A stretch of 64,000 nt of DNA from Trebouxia sp. TZW2008. Lineage: Eukaryota > Chlorophyta > Trebouxiophyceae > Trebouxiales > Trebouxiaceae. The stretch spans positions 124,176-188,175 of the forward strand of contig BDIU01000361.1 of NCBI GenBank assembly GCA_002118135.1, given 5' to 3'. This document shows, in pieces, positions 23,501 through 35,500 of this stretch (its first letter is position 1; each line of letters begins with the position of its first letter). The notes below the pieces were generated by a model. The model was given only the letters and a program-made list of their open reading frames with translations. It did not search any database and was not told the origin of the DNA. The position numbers and the translations under genes were made by a program.

Positions 23501-25451
23501 AGCAAGCTATACAAGTTGTGTGACATCTTACCTAGACCTGTCAGCAATGCGCCTCCGTTTGTGTTGATATTGCTGCTGTCTATCAGGTTGTTTGACTCCA
23601 GCCTCGATATCGCAGCTTGCTGCTGCTGCTGTTGCTGCTGCTGATGTTGCTGTAGCAATGGCTGCTGCTGCTGCTGCTGCTGATGCTGATAGTGGGTTTG
23701 CTGCTGCTGCCGCCGCCTGCCGCCATGCCTTGTAGTGATACTAGGCATCTGGTGCTGAGGCAGTTGCTTACCCTGTGTAGCACAATTACCCATTAGCTTT
23801 ATGAGTTGCTCTGCTTGCATGGCCTTTTCTGAAAGGTGGCACACACTGCCTCAACATGCGCATCTCTGCGTGCACGGCCTTATCTGAAAGGTGGCATACA
23901 CTGCCTCACATTCGCAGCTCTGCTTGCATGGCCTTATCTGAAAGGTGGCATACACTGCCTCAACATTCACAGGTGCAAAGCTACTGGTCAAGTTCGAGTG
24001 CCACTCCCAGCAACCCAACACAACTTTCCAACCATGCTGAAGGTGTCACTGGCAACAGATGCAGCTGACTTTCGCAACAAAGGTGCTTCTGCCATTGAGT
24101 GCAGGCAGCAACAGATATGGACTGACGGCTGATGACTGACAGCTGATGACTGAAAGCTGCTGACTGCATGGGTGCAATATCCTGAGCCCTACTGCCTAAC
24201 ATTGCTGACAAGGGTGCAGTATCTGAAGACCTTCTGCAAAAGGACCAATGACAGGCACCTTGTCTAGCTGTGTGGCTGCGCTGCTGTCACTGCTTATACA
24301 ACTGGACAGCCGCTGATTACATGCATCATGGTAAGCTCCATTGGCGGTGAAGGGCCAAAAAGTACCTTGTCTAGCTGTGTGGCTGCGCTGGTGTTGTCAC
24401 TGCCCATCTGAGACGTGTCTTCAGGCCGGCCAGGGCCAGGAGGCGGAAGTGCTTTCAGCCCCACTGCTACTTGAAACAGAATGTGCCTGCATGCAATGAA
24501 TTTTATTCCTGACGGCTGCAATGATCACCAGGACAACTGTTTGTATATCACATTGTGCTAAATCAGGGTACCATTCGCATTCAAGATGCAGCGACTGATT
24601 CCCAGCTGCACTGTCTTGATAACAGATATGTCATTGTCTTAATGTCCTTGTCTCAATGTCCTTGCTCTGCTAAGACTGAAGCCTTATGCTTGCTGTGACA
24701 GCAAAGTGCATAGGTGCAAGGCTGCCTCAAGTGAGATCATGATGTGTATGTGGCGCCCGTGCAATGCACTCTCATGCAATGCCCATGCAAATCTAGAGGT
24801 CTAAATTCCGAACGCACAATGTTGTGGTCATGACAGTACAGGAATGGCTGCATGCTGTGGGTTGTTGAGAAGACGCACCTGTTGTGCTTTGCAGTGAACT
24901 CATTGGCTGTGTGTATCATAAGATCACATTCTCGACAGATGATTGCACGGTCCTCGCAACAGAAAAGGACTGCGGGTGCGTCCTGTGATAAAACAGGCAC
25001 AGTCAATAAATGGTCATTGAGAAGTACAAGTGCGTGCATGCATGATGCGCGGGCATTGATGAGCTGGACCAAGCAAGGCACTCATCAGTGGCTGTGAGCA
25101 GAATGGCAGAAGACAGCATAAATACTGACAATAGCTCTCAAACTTCACCTGACAGATGTCACAGGGTGAGACCTGCTTCTCATCAGTCAAGCTCACGCGC
25201 TCATGCGTTCTGGCCACTTTGTTTGCGCTGTGAATTCTGCACACCAGAGCAGTTGCTTACCCTGCTATTGCTGTTACGAAAACGACAGACTGCGGCTAGG
25301 TGACCTTCTGTTGTACTTATGCAGGTAAGACAGGAAACTTGATTTGGTATGCCGACCTGTGGTCACATTCGCGGCACATGACTGCAGACTCATCAAAACA
25401 GTACACGCTTCCTTCTGCGTGCTCGCAAAGATCGCAGACCGCCTTGACCAT
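20503..25451 (-). CDS. Double B-box (BBX/DBB) zinc finger transcription regulator
   Basis: Exons in transcript order: 25357-25451, 25149-25236, 24879-24982, 24366-24486, 23532-23772, 22707-22936, 21070-21229 and 20503-20585. They total 1122 nt (373 aa) and all phases are consistent. B-box 1 is CDLCEHAEGSVYC...CRECDHRIHSAN...THERV and B-box 2 is CDICQDAPAVLFC...CRECDLMIHTAN...KHNR; each has the full Cys/His/Asp zinc ligand set of plant BBX proteins. The first box is split after CDHR, as an exon-exon junction. A polyglutamine exon, a Ser/Ala linker, an acidic stretch (DIDVAYATDPAIFDDF) and a basic tail ending LKRQRQ follow. No CCT domain was seen, so it fits the double B-box subgroup that regulates light and circadian responses in plants. 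It is head-to-head with the DUF760 gene. Confidence 0.9.
22567..22640 (-). repeat. 3'-edge copy of B-box gene exon 6
   Basis: This is a direct copy of the exon end coding for GDVLGMPHLDGYTAK with the donor, about 130 bp beyond the real exon end at 22707. The copy reads LGMPHPDGYTAK. Confidence 0.88.
23610..23715 (-). repeat. CAG/CTG polyglutamine tract inside exon
   Basis: This is an interrupted CAG run (CTG on the + strand) coding for several blocks of up to ten glutamines. It lies inside exon 5 of the B-box protein, in frame with the flanking coding sequence. Confidence 0.9.
23830..23970 (-). repeat. Three acceptor-plus-exon-start copies, B-box intron 4
   Basis: Blocks ending near 23835, 23890 and 23950 repeat CCACCTTTCAG followed by a sequence coding for KAMQAE-like residues. 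The nearest downstream copy is open into the polyQ exon, so an alternative longer exon 5 is possible, but its phase does not match exon 4. Confidence 0.8.
24250..24300 (-). repeat. 3'-edge copy of B-box gene exon 4
   Basis: This direct copy of the exon end (coding for SAATQLDK) and its GTACTT donor (copy: GTGCCT) lies about 105 bp beyond the real donor at 24365. Confidence 0.85.
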
Positions 25452-26103
25452 GGTGGCCCAACACGTCGAGGCAACACAGCGACACAAAAATCACGCTCCT
25501 GTAACGATCCGCAGCCGGATCAATGAGCAACACGGTCACCTCGTCAGGTCTACGCGCCTCGAACGAGCTGCACAAACGGACCCAGCACAATCCGTGGTCT
25601 TAGGTAGGAGTCTTGACATGCACGTGATGCACGTCTGTCACGTGATGTCGCATACATGACTCACAGGTTCTCGGCACAAGCCTGTCAATCTGTTGCTGCA
25701 GCATGCAGAGCAACAAGAGGCAAGCTGTGCAACAGGTGAACAGCAATATCATAAGGCAGCTTGACAATCGTGTCAGCACTTTGATACTGATTAGTCACGC
25801 GTGTTGCAGTGCATCCCTCAAAGTATGCGTATGTCAAGCTCAGCTTGAATTGCACCATTTCTATCGGTTTGGACTGGTTGAGTGGCACATGCTGTTGACC
25901 TGAGCATCGAGGTATGCTTGGCTTAAGCATGCGAATGGCTTGTATCATCCACAGTTGGCTGTAAAGGAAGTTTCGCTTGTACGCTTACGTGGTCATGTCT
26001 CACGTGACAGCCAGGGCTCTTGGCTGGCGTCGTCTCGTTGTCTTTGTATTCACAAAGCGCAAATTTGGGCAAGCGTGCGCTCAGTCACAACACAGCTATC
26101 ACC
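25452..26103. promoter_or_regulatory. Divergent intergenic region, B-box / DUF760
   Basis: The start codons of two oppositely oriented genes are 652 bp apart, so this stretch must contain both 5' UTRs and probably a shared bidirectional promoter. CACGTGA occurs near 25621-25640 and again near 26000; CACGTG-type G-box elements are common in light-regulated plant promoters. Function here is inference. Confidence 0.5.
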
Positions 26104-29100
26104 ATGCAAACGCTTCCCACTAGCCACACAAGGCACTGCCAGTTTGCAGCTCCCCTGGCCAAGCAAAGGCAGCTATCACGGCTGCCAGGACTGCAAGCAC
26201 AGCTGTCCGCGCAACGGAGGTGTCACAAAGCACCCTGTGCTCGCAGAGCGTGCATAGTAAGAGCTGCAGAGGATGGCCCTGAGGGACTCGAGCTAGGCCT
26301 GGTGAGCCTGCACAACCTAGATCAACTGCTTGTGCCCTATTGCGCCATGACTGTCTCACTGGGAGGGGAAAAGCTTACAGTTTTGCAAGCATTTGCACTG
26401 GAACAGGTTCCGCAGTCAGCACGCATGCTTTTCGCGGTCAATGCAGGCGCCAGCCAAACCCAGATCACCAGTAGGTCAGATGGTCACATATTATCTGAAG
26501 ATGGAGCCGCATCTGTTCAAGGACGCTCTGGATGAGCAGTTCAAGAGGCTCAAAAATGAAAAGGAGGAGTCTCAGAAGCTGGCCAAGCAACAGCAAGAAG
26601 AGCAGAAAGACAAACAGAAAGGCGTTAAGTCAAAGGGCGACAGAACCAAGGATGACACTGGAGAGCTTGTGCTTTATGAGTGAGTCCATCTGAATCCTGC
26701 CATCAGTCTTGTCTCATGCACTGCAGAGTCTCATGCACTGCAGAGTCTCATGCACTGCAGAGTGAAGCAGCTCAGCACTGCCATGAGGCTGCAGCATGAA
26801 ACAATGAGGCGCATTTTAGAGCATGTCACATCAAGCATGTCATGTACCATGCAATGGCATCAGACAGCAACCTGACAGCAAGCAGTGACAAGCACTGATC
26901 TCTTGCTGTATGTCTGCACGTTTTGCCAAATGTCAAGGCTTTCATTGCCACAGAACATGCTGCTTGCATGTGAGTGCGACGCATGGACGGTTTGGCCAGC
27001 TTGTATGCCTTTTGCACCACTGCGTGCGCACTTCGGGAACAGCATTGCCACTATTTGCATTGGCACTGGGTTGCATGTGCCCTTTAGCTTGATACAGGCT
27101 GCTGCTGCTGCTGCCGAGAGTGTGACAGACCTCTGTCACATTTGCTGCTGCTTACTTGATATTTGCAAAGCGATTCGAGAACGCAACAGCAAGTTTGAGG
27201 AGGATCAGCATGGAAATGCAGCAGCAATTGTGTGAGGTAAATGCTGCAAATTTTTGTTGCATTCCTGGACTGCCTCTTTGGACAGAGGCTCCTGCTATGA
27301 TGCTGAATGGTAGACTTTTCCTAGTAAAAGACAAATCCCAGGGGTCATTAAAGCAAAGAGGCTTCTGGGCCGCATCAATGTACCTGTACACAGCCAGCTG
27401 TGTTTACGCAGGTTGCACAGCATGCTGCTGTCTTCTGATCTTCAAAAGTGAAGCAGTGTGCTCAGCTGTAATGGGTGTCACATGTTGTGTAATGCTGCAG
27501 GAAAATGCAGCACGACCGAGAAGGGACAAAGGCGCCAACAGTCAAACACTTCATGCAGTCACACACAGCACAAATCATACCGCTGAGTCCCCATCGTTGC
27601 AGAGTATATCATGCAAGTTGTCGTTGCTATCAGGCAGCTATTTGACTAAAGTTGATGCGGAATTTGCAGGAGAATGCAGCAGGTGCGGGAGAGGGACCAC
27701 ATATCATGCTGCAGATTTCTCATTGTTGCATAGCATATCATGCAAGTCGTCATTGCTATTGGGCAGCTGCTTGACTTTAGTTGATGCAAAAATTGCAGGA
27801 GAATGCAGCAGGTGCGGGAGAGGGAAAAGAGGGCGACAGTCGAGGACCTCATGTATGCCTCTGTTCTGGAGAAGTTCATGGAGCTCAAGGTTGAAATGAT
27901 GCCCAGGTATGCAGTGCATGGTTCATATGTATTACAAACTGTGTAGAGCATTGATCCAGTCAACTTGAGTTTGTGCGCAGGTATGGATTGCATGGATGCA
28001 TATGTACCACATACGCTATATATACTTGAGCCATTTGATTGCTCCACTGTGTTTCTAGCTGGGGCTGCTGTGCTTGTCTGGCACACATCTAGAAGGAATG
28101 AGCGAAAATGAAATGGGTGTGTACCACATAGTGTGTAGAGAGTTGAGTCAGTTGAATTTGGTTTTTGCCTCAACAATGGGCTTCAGGTCAATTGCCTGAG
28201 GGTTTCTCATTGCTCTGTAGTACGCGCATAGCGCAATGATGCAGCTTCACCAGCGAGCCTTAAATGATGATGCTAGTCACGATTTTACTTGATGCGGTAT
28301 AGATCATGACCATCAGCATCATCATCATACGCATCATCATGATCATGGTGTATACCGTATCAAGTAAGGAGGCACAAACTGTGCCATTGCCAGCAGAAGC
28401 CATCATTAGTGATGCATGGGGTGCATCAGCCATCTGCATGCCATTGACTTGATTGATTGACACCTGCTCCTGCGCGCACACAAGGTTGGTATCAGGTATG
28501 CCTCACCCTGTTCCTGAAGGCCATACAGCAGGCTTACATTATCATGTGAAGGTGTGCAGACAACGGGGTCAGCAGTGCAACTGCATATTGACCCGGGAGG
28601 ATCTGCATGACTTTGTTGAGATACAACTTGAACATACATGGACTCAGGGCTGTTTGGAGCCAGTCATTCACATCATCTGAACAGCTGTAGCAAACAGATT
28701 TGTCAAGGCATGTCAGTGGCTGCAGAATGTCATCCAGATCATGTCATAGCATCAGTTGCATTCTGTGGTGTTCAGACTCATGCATGTCAGACACTGATTA
28801 TGCAAAAACATGACATGACATGCTTCATGGCTGACAACATTTGCGCTGTCTGCATGCGAGGTATACATGCTGTTTCACAAAACCAAAAAGAAATGAAAAG
28901 TTCCCTTGCATTTGTACAAGACACTAAGAGCATGCATGCATGTGTGCAGGATGGACAATATAACAGAAAGCCAGACCAATCTAAAGACCCTCACAGAAGG
29001 AATTCACAGCAAAGAGGCTTTGGAGCTAGTCAGAGAGCATGTTCTCGGAGTGATGGGGCCTGCTAGCATGGCCTACTCCAACACCATGATCAAAATGTCT

Positions 29101-31097
29101 AAGCTTCAGGTATGTCATACAGCAGTGCCATTGACACAGTGCCTGAGTGCACCAGCGGCAGCAAGTCTGTTTTGCGGGGTTCTGATGTCTGCAGCAGCAA
29201 TGCTGAACGACGCATATCACAGCATTGCCTGAACTTTTGCTGCTGTGCACCTGCTTTGTTGTCCAGGATAGCCACAACTGATCAGTGTCTGTTGTGGCAG
29301 GCGGCCCAAGTATATGCGGCATCCGTCATGTTTGGCTACTTCGTTCGCCGAGTAGACAAACGTTTTCAGCTAGAGCGGCAGCTGGGGCTGCTGGAAGAAG
29401 ATCAGGGCGATGCAGTGGCCCGCCTAGAACGCATGTTCAGCGCAGCAGGAAAGGATCAGCAGGATCCTGATCGACCGGCGTCGCCGACTCCTCCCCCCAC
29501 GCCGTCCACGTCTGACAGCTCGTCACAAGCGAGCTCGACCACATCTGGTCCCTCCAAAGGAGAACCATCAAAAGGAGAAGGTGCAGGTCTAGGCAAGGGC
29601 AAGAAGAAGGCTAGCCCGCTGAGAAAATACATTGAGAGCTTTGACCAGGCGACCCTTGCAGACATGACACGCCAAGTGGTGAGCTTTTCAGGGACTCAGT
29701 GCAATTTTGGGCAGGATTGCAGTCCCACAGCAGTACCTGCATGCGACATGATGGTCACCAGTAGAGTGCATGTGCAGCTGATGGCATGCACCTGAACAGC
29801 ATACATTCATGGTATGCCTTTTGGCTGTCAGACATGTCAGCTGAGCAGATGAAGCCGCACGTAGCGCTGGTAAAGCATGTGATGACATGTGCATCATGAC
29901 ATGTGTTCTATGCACCTTCATTCATTAAGATTAGCAATGTGTCTGACTGTGGTCAAATCTCTGCCATAGCTCAACCCATAGAACTGCTTACAGCATGCAT
30001 TAGGCCACATTGTGCGCTTACGCCACTGCAGTCATATGCCACTGCAGTCATAATGTTCACTCAGATCTTGGCAATCCATTCATGTGCATGCTAATGTGCC
30101 ATTCGTTGATTGCTTACACTTTGTGTCTGTAGAGTTTGAAAGGCGCGTCATTGGAGATGTACAGACAACCACGTTGTTTGGCAGCGTGAAAGGTTTGTGA
30201 CTACAGTCACAGATGATGCAGACACTGCACTGAGGGGGCAATCATGTGCATGCAACTATGCACCCCCGCACTTGATTGATTGCTTACACTTTGTGTCTGT
30301 AGAGTCTGGAAGGAGCGTCATTGGTAGATGTACAGACAACGGCATTATTCGGCAACTTGAGGGTTCTCCAAGAACAAATGCAGAAGGCAGTAGGACAGGA
30401 TGCAACTTCCATTGAAGACCTCATGCAGAAAGTGCAGGTATACACTGCAACCAGTCTCGCCTGTGTACTGCCTGATGATTGCACTATGTAGTGCTGCTGC
30501 TGCTGCTGCTGCTGCTGCTTGACTACATGTGCAGCATTGCTTAGTTGGCGCTTTTCTTGTCACAACATGGGAGCAGGCCAGGGTCAGGAACATTTCAGCT
30601 ACTCAAGTCAAGGCAGCTGCAGCGGTTGAGATCTGCATGGGTGTGCTGCCATGTCTTAGCCGTGCTGTTGTGTGTGATGGGGTGGAACTGTTGCATGCTG
30701 ATCTGCTGGTGGCCTGTTGGACGTGCCTTCATCTGTAAGTATGACTGTGAGTCAGCAAGACACAGATCAAAGTGTGTCAGCCCTGCGCAAAAAGCAACAC
30801 ATGACAATGAATACAGAAGCATATCACTGCTTGAGTATCAATGTTCTGTGATGTGGCATTCATATGTAAGCGTTTGCGATGCAGGATGCTGTGGCAAGAG
30901 ATGCAGTAGAGTCCCTCAGTATCACAGTCGGCACACAACGGCGAGCTGTGCTCGAGGCGATTGCTTTTGGCACCTTTCTGCGAGATGTGGAAAGCTATGT
31001 TGACAGCGAGTATCAGCTGCTCACACCTGCCACCCCACCTTCACAGAGGGGGGGCTCTGGCAGGGGGCCACCCCGCCCCCCTTTGAGTGGAGTTTGA
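26104..31097 (+). CDS. DUF760 plastid protein (UV-B-induced At3g17800-like)
   Basis: Seven exons: 26104-26301, 26447-26679, 27799-27906, 28950-29109, 29301-29678, 30303-30437 and 30885-31097. They total 1425 nt (474 aa) with consistent phases. The first exon is rich in Ser, Thr, Arg, Gln and Ala with few acidic residues, as expected of a chloroplast transit peptide. Family landmarks follow: APAKPRSPVGQM, VEDLMYASVLEKFMELKV, VYAASVMFGYFVRRVDKRF, LRKYIESFDQATLADM and AIAFGTFLRDVESYVDSEY. Arabidopsis relatives are plastid-located and UV-B- or light-responsive, but their biochemical role is unknown. A Pro/Ser/Gly low-complexity insert sits in exon 5. The TTG-initiated frame upstream of 26104 was not used. 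Confidence 0.9.
26715..26763 (+). repeat. Short tandem repeat, ~18-bp unit x3
   Basis: Three perfect copies of GTCTCATGCACTGCAGA lie in tandem in DUF760 intron 2. Confidence 0.9.
27200..27720 (+). repeat. 5'-edge copies of DUF760 exon 3
   Basis: Copies of the acceptor and exon start (coding for RMQQVRERE in the real exon at 27799) begin at 27501 and 27670; a more diverged one begins at 27200. The 27670 copy matches well for about 25 bp of exon and then diverges. Only the last copy continues into the full exon. Confidence 0.88.
27925..28180 (+). repeat. Diverged intronic repeats downstream of DUF760 exon 3
   Basis: Three related stretches of the type CATATGTACCACATA...GTGTAGAG.TTGAG lie at about 27930-27980, 28000-28040 and 28115-28160, consistent with tandem copies of the start of intron 3. 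Confidence 0.55.
28285..28367. repeat. Inverted repeat, 25-bp arms, 33-nt loop
   Basis: Left arm 28285-28309 and right arm 28343-28367 are reverse complements with about four mismatches. The loop is CAT/ATC-rich. It lies in DUF760 intron 3, so the transcript would carry a stem-loop. Confidence 0.85.
30131..30190 (+). repeat. 5'-edge copy of DUF760 exon 6
   Basis: This copy of TGTCTGTAG plus the start of exon 6 (coding for SLEGASLVDVQTTALFG in the real exon at 30303) has a 1-base deletion and an early stop. It is therefore a dead copy about 170 bp upstream. Confidence 0.88.
30490..30522. repeat. (TGC)n trinucleotide repeat
   Basis: About nine TGC units lie in intron 6 of the DUF760 gene. Confidence 0.9.
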
Positions 31098-32524
31098 GGA
31101 AGTAGGACTGTCTTTGTTGGCATGTGGTTAGTAGGACATGAAGCAGTGCAATGTTACCATGATGTTTGTGGTTAAGGCAGGTTATTGCATTAGCTGTGCT
31201 GGTTGATGTTGTTGGTCAAAGTGATGTTTGGTGTGCAGCTTTTGTTTCTGCCGAGCATGTCTGCTATTTTTTTGCTGCTGACATGTCTCATTACATTTCA
31301 AGGCAGCTTGTGGGAAGCTGCACTGGTTTCTTTTAACATTCAATCTTGAGGGCAGATTTGCAAAGCGCAGCATGCTGCAGTGCTGTACATGTGAGACAAT
31401 GCTTATGCTGTCATTGTTAACAGCTCAATCAGTTGCAAAATTGCTGCATTTGTATGCATATGGCATCCCATGTTGCTGACTATGCCATCAGACGCATAGC
31501 AACACAATCTTGCAAATCAAAGGCCAGCTCTTTGTCAGTCGTGCAAGCGGCATTTTGCAGCTCAGCAAGTCAAGGGATGAATCGTATTACCAGCAACGCA
31601 ATAGACTATAGTCTTGCATGGCACAAGGCATCACAACGTAACATCTCAGCACAACACATCACGTCAAGACTGTTTGTTGCTGATCTATACAGCATGCACA
31701 AGGCTTGTAGTTGTTGAAAACACTCACGCATTACTGCTGACCTGTAGTCGTTGATTATCATTGACCTGTAGTCATTGCACACTCATGCATTATTGCTACC
31801 CTACTCTACCTTGATCTGCAATCAAAGAGTCTAAGCTACCTAGACATGAGATACCCCTCATAGGACTTTGACACTTAACCTCTGTCTTGCCGGGTACTAT
31901 GCAATTGCACTCAACACATGCTGAGCGCAAATGCAATGCACTCAATACAATGAGCATCCTGCTGAGCTGGCGCCTGGTCATCAACGACAATCTTCCCAGA
32001 GAAATGGGAAAGGAAAGAAGAGAAAAGTCTACGCCGCATAACATCTTCAAGGGACCCTCTGTATATAGAGGCAGCCCAGGACTTCAAAGACTGTGCTCTG
32101 CTCTGCAGTCATGCTGTACAGGCACGCTTTGCACAAAACAAGACGTTGACAGAACCTGCCCATTGAATAGGCATGCTATGCTGCGCTCATTACTAGACCC
32201 AAACACTACTGTGTTCTGCACTCATGCTGTACAGGCATGCTTTGCACAAAAACACAGTGACAGCATCTGCTCGCAATCTAGGCATGCTATACTGTGCTCA
32301 ATGCATATGTACTGACACATGTACTGGACATAAAATCAGACAGTGCTGGTGCACTCACACGGCCTTAAGGTCAGTCCCTAAAATTCTGAGAAAGTCAAAG
32401 ACATTGCAGAGATCATCTGAAAAAGGGCACTGAGACCAATGTTCAAGAAAGGAAAATGAAGGAAAGAAGGCAAGTGAAGAAAGAAGAAAAGAAGGAGGAG
32501 GAAAATTGCCCATGCATAGTAGCT
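31098..32524. other. Convergent intergenic region
   Basis: This lies between the 3' ends of the DUF760 (+) and glycosyltransferase (-) genes. A ~115-bp block coding for nothing obvious is partly repeated at about 32090-32180 and 32210-32300 (CTGTGCTCTGC..TCATGCTGTACAGGCA..CTTTGCACAAAA). No gene was recognised. Confidence 0.45.
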
Positions 32525-35500
32525 TCAGCTGCGAAAGGTATTGACTGATAGCCGATTTCGGTGAGGATGATGATGGTGCAAATTGTAGTCATCATAGTAC
32601 ATGTAGTCCATGAGAGGCATGCTGTGCTGGGGTATGCATGCTCTTGTGTTGCATTTTTCAAACACATTGTCAATCAGCTTGAGCGTTCTGTCCAGTTGAC
32701 TGTTAGGAGGCCCTGTGTGGCCGTGATGTCCGGGGTAGCGTGTGTGCAGTGCCATGGCGGTGCTGATGCTGTCAGTGTAGGAAGTTTCGTTGTGTACAGT
32801 GTCCAAATTCGGGCAACCCAGCCAGTGCTGATCCCACCATCCCTGAATGCACATGAAGTTGTTTTAGTTGTGTGAAACCTGATGTATTGTAGGCGCTGCT
32901 GATGGTGTCAATATAGGAAATCTGGTGGTGTATTGTTTCCAAGTTTGGGCAGCCCGATCAGTGCTGATCCCACCATCCCTGAATGCACATGAAGTTGTTT
33001 TAGTTGTGTGAAACCTGATGTATTGTAGGCGCTGCTGATGGTGTCAATGTAGGAAATCTGGTGGTATATTGTTTCCAAGTTTGGGCAGCCCGATCAGTGC
33101 TGATCCCACCATCCCTGTATGCATACACACACACTGTGAAAATGCATGAACAGTAGCAGCATACTATTCAGCGCCTGGAGTGAAACGTAGAAAGTTTTGT
33201 TGTGCATGGTGTCCAGATTGAGCAATTCACCTAGTGTTGATCCCTCTTTTTGCGCATGGACACATGCATCTTAGTCATGGTTTGCATCAGAGAAGGGCAG
33301 AGCATGACACATTTCTACTGCCATGTTCTGATGACATGAGTGGGAGTTTGAGTACACTTGTATCACACATGCACACTCGGGCTGCCTCTGTCTTGTTATG
33401 ACGCCTAGCGGCATAGACTTTTCTTCTTTTTCTTTTTTTTTTTTCACATATGCAGGGTACGTTGCATCATCATTGCCAATTGGCTAGATCTTGTACTGTG
33501 CACATCACTGACTTTGGACACATTTTTGTGAGAGCCATGATTGGTAGTTGATGCGAGCTTAAATCCACATACTTATCAGCAAGCTTCAGCATACAACATG
33601 CAGATCTGCTAATCACTGTTGCATGACGCTTGATCTGTGCTAAATATGCAAGCTGCTGCCATCCACACGAACAACAGCTGTGATTCCAAACGCACGACAG
33701 TCAATTCCCACAGCAACAAATTCTGCAGGTACAGATGATGGTGCACGTTTAGGCCAGGCATGCTGCACTGTGAACACTTGCATTTGAGTACAGCATAGCG
33801 CAGCGCCGCGCAGGGTCAAATTTGCACAGTGAACATTAGTGACAAGCTCAGCAACGCATGCAGTGAACCTGGTAGAGCATGCATACAAAGCAATGATGGT
33901 GCATGATGGTTGGATGATGATACAGGATGATGCATGACGCTGCACAAGAGAGAAATGATGCAGGACAAGCATGCATGATATGCAGTGCTTGCTGCTGATG
34001 TTCATTGTAAACGTGGGCTAGGCAGGCTCAGCAGGCCCATCTAGGTACGTGCTTCTGATGCTGCATGATGAATGAATGATGAGTGGGTGATTGGAGACTT
34101 ACCAAGGGCTGGTCAAAGAGGATGTTGTCAAGGTCATTGCCTCTGTTCTCAGCTGACGCCTTGATCAAACTGAAGATGCAAAAGTTGTAGAAATCTCTGT
34201 ACTGCTCAGAATCGGTGACTGGAAAGTATCCAACAGGTCTGCAAGTCTTGTTGATGACTTCGTCCACAAATTTTTCAGAATTTTCAAAGGGCAACTTCTG
34301 CACTTGCTCCAGAATGCGCTTGCCCAAGGGGGACTTCTTCTTCATGTAGTAGATGTGGTTGTTCACCCAACGCATCACAAACTGGTAGCCAACCTGCAAT
34401 TATAAACTCAGTTCGATTCCACAGATGTTTATGAGATTTCAAAGGGCAACTTCTGCACTTGCTCCAGAATGCGCTTGCCCAAAGGGGACTTCTTCTTGAT
34501 GTAGTAGATGTGGTTGTTCACCAAGCGCATCACAAACTGGTAGCCAACCTGCAGTTATGAACTTGATTCAGTTCCACAAAATTTTCTGCGTTCTCAAAAG
34601 CATTTGCTGCACTTTGGCTGGAATGTGCTTGCCCAAAAGGGGACCTCTTCTTCATGTAGTAGATGTGATTGTTGACCGAACGCATCACAAACTGGTAGCC
34701 AACCTGCAATCATATATTTGACTCAAAGAGTGCAACAGGTGAACTCATGAAGTGCAGGTGATGGTGCACCCAGCGCATCATAACCTGGAATCCAACCTGC
34801 AAAAGCACATCCAGATTAACTCAGTCCAATCTGGCTCAGTGCTCACTTGCGTTGGTTTCAGTTCCATTCAATCAATTGGGCTCAGTCCAGCTCAGCTTGG
34901 CTCAGCTCAGCTCAGCTCATATCCAAAGCCTGCAAAACCTTGAAGCAAACAAGGCATCAGCAGCAAATAAGCGACTGACCAATCAATTCAATTCATCATC
35001 TTTGAGAGGCAAGCTATAGCAAGTCAGGCCGCATTAACATGGCAACATTTAGTCATTGCACCTTTGCTCAGAGAATGCTTGTAGTCATGATCATACTTAC
35101 ATGCACAGGCACAGGCATACTCATTTGTACAAGCTTTCTGCCGGCGTGCATCTTCTTGCATACACTGGAAGCATGCACAGAATACCTTCTGCTAACACTG
35201 TATTGACAGCAGCACTTACTTGATATGATGCCAAACACTGCATATTGATGATGCCTCAAACAGACATATGCAACTCCTCTGCAGTATCATGAGCTGTGCC
35301 AGTCAAGCATATGCCAATATTGCATATTGACAGTGCGTCATGCATGTGTCTACGCTCTGCAGCATGCTAGATTGCGCTAGTCAATGCCGATGACTGCATA
35401 TTGCAAATGCTTCAAACATGCACATGCACTTGCTTGCACAATGACAGAATGCAATCATGCACTAGCCATACACACCTGGCTAGTGAGCTAGAAAGTGCAC

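Noticed and set aside
26020..26103. Upstream extension of the DUF760 frame starting with a TTG
   Set aside because: The first ATG in frame is at 26104, which gives a transit-peptide-like N-terminus. Non-ATG starts are not expected here.
28285..28367. CRISPR array or transcription terminator
   Set aside because: There is a single inverted repeat rather than spaced direct repeats, in a eukaryotic intron without a following T-run.
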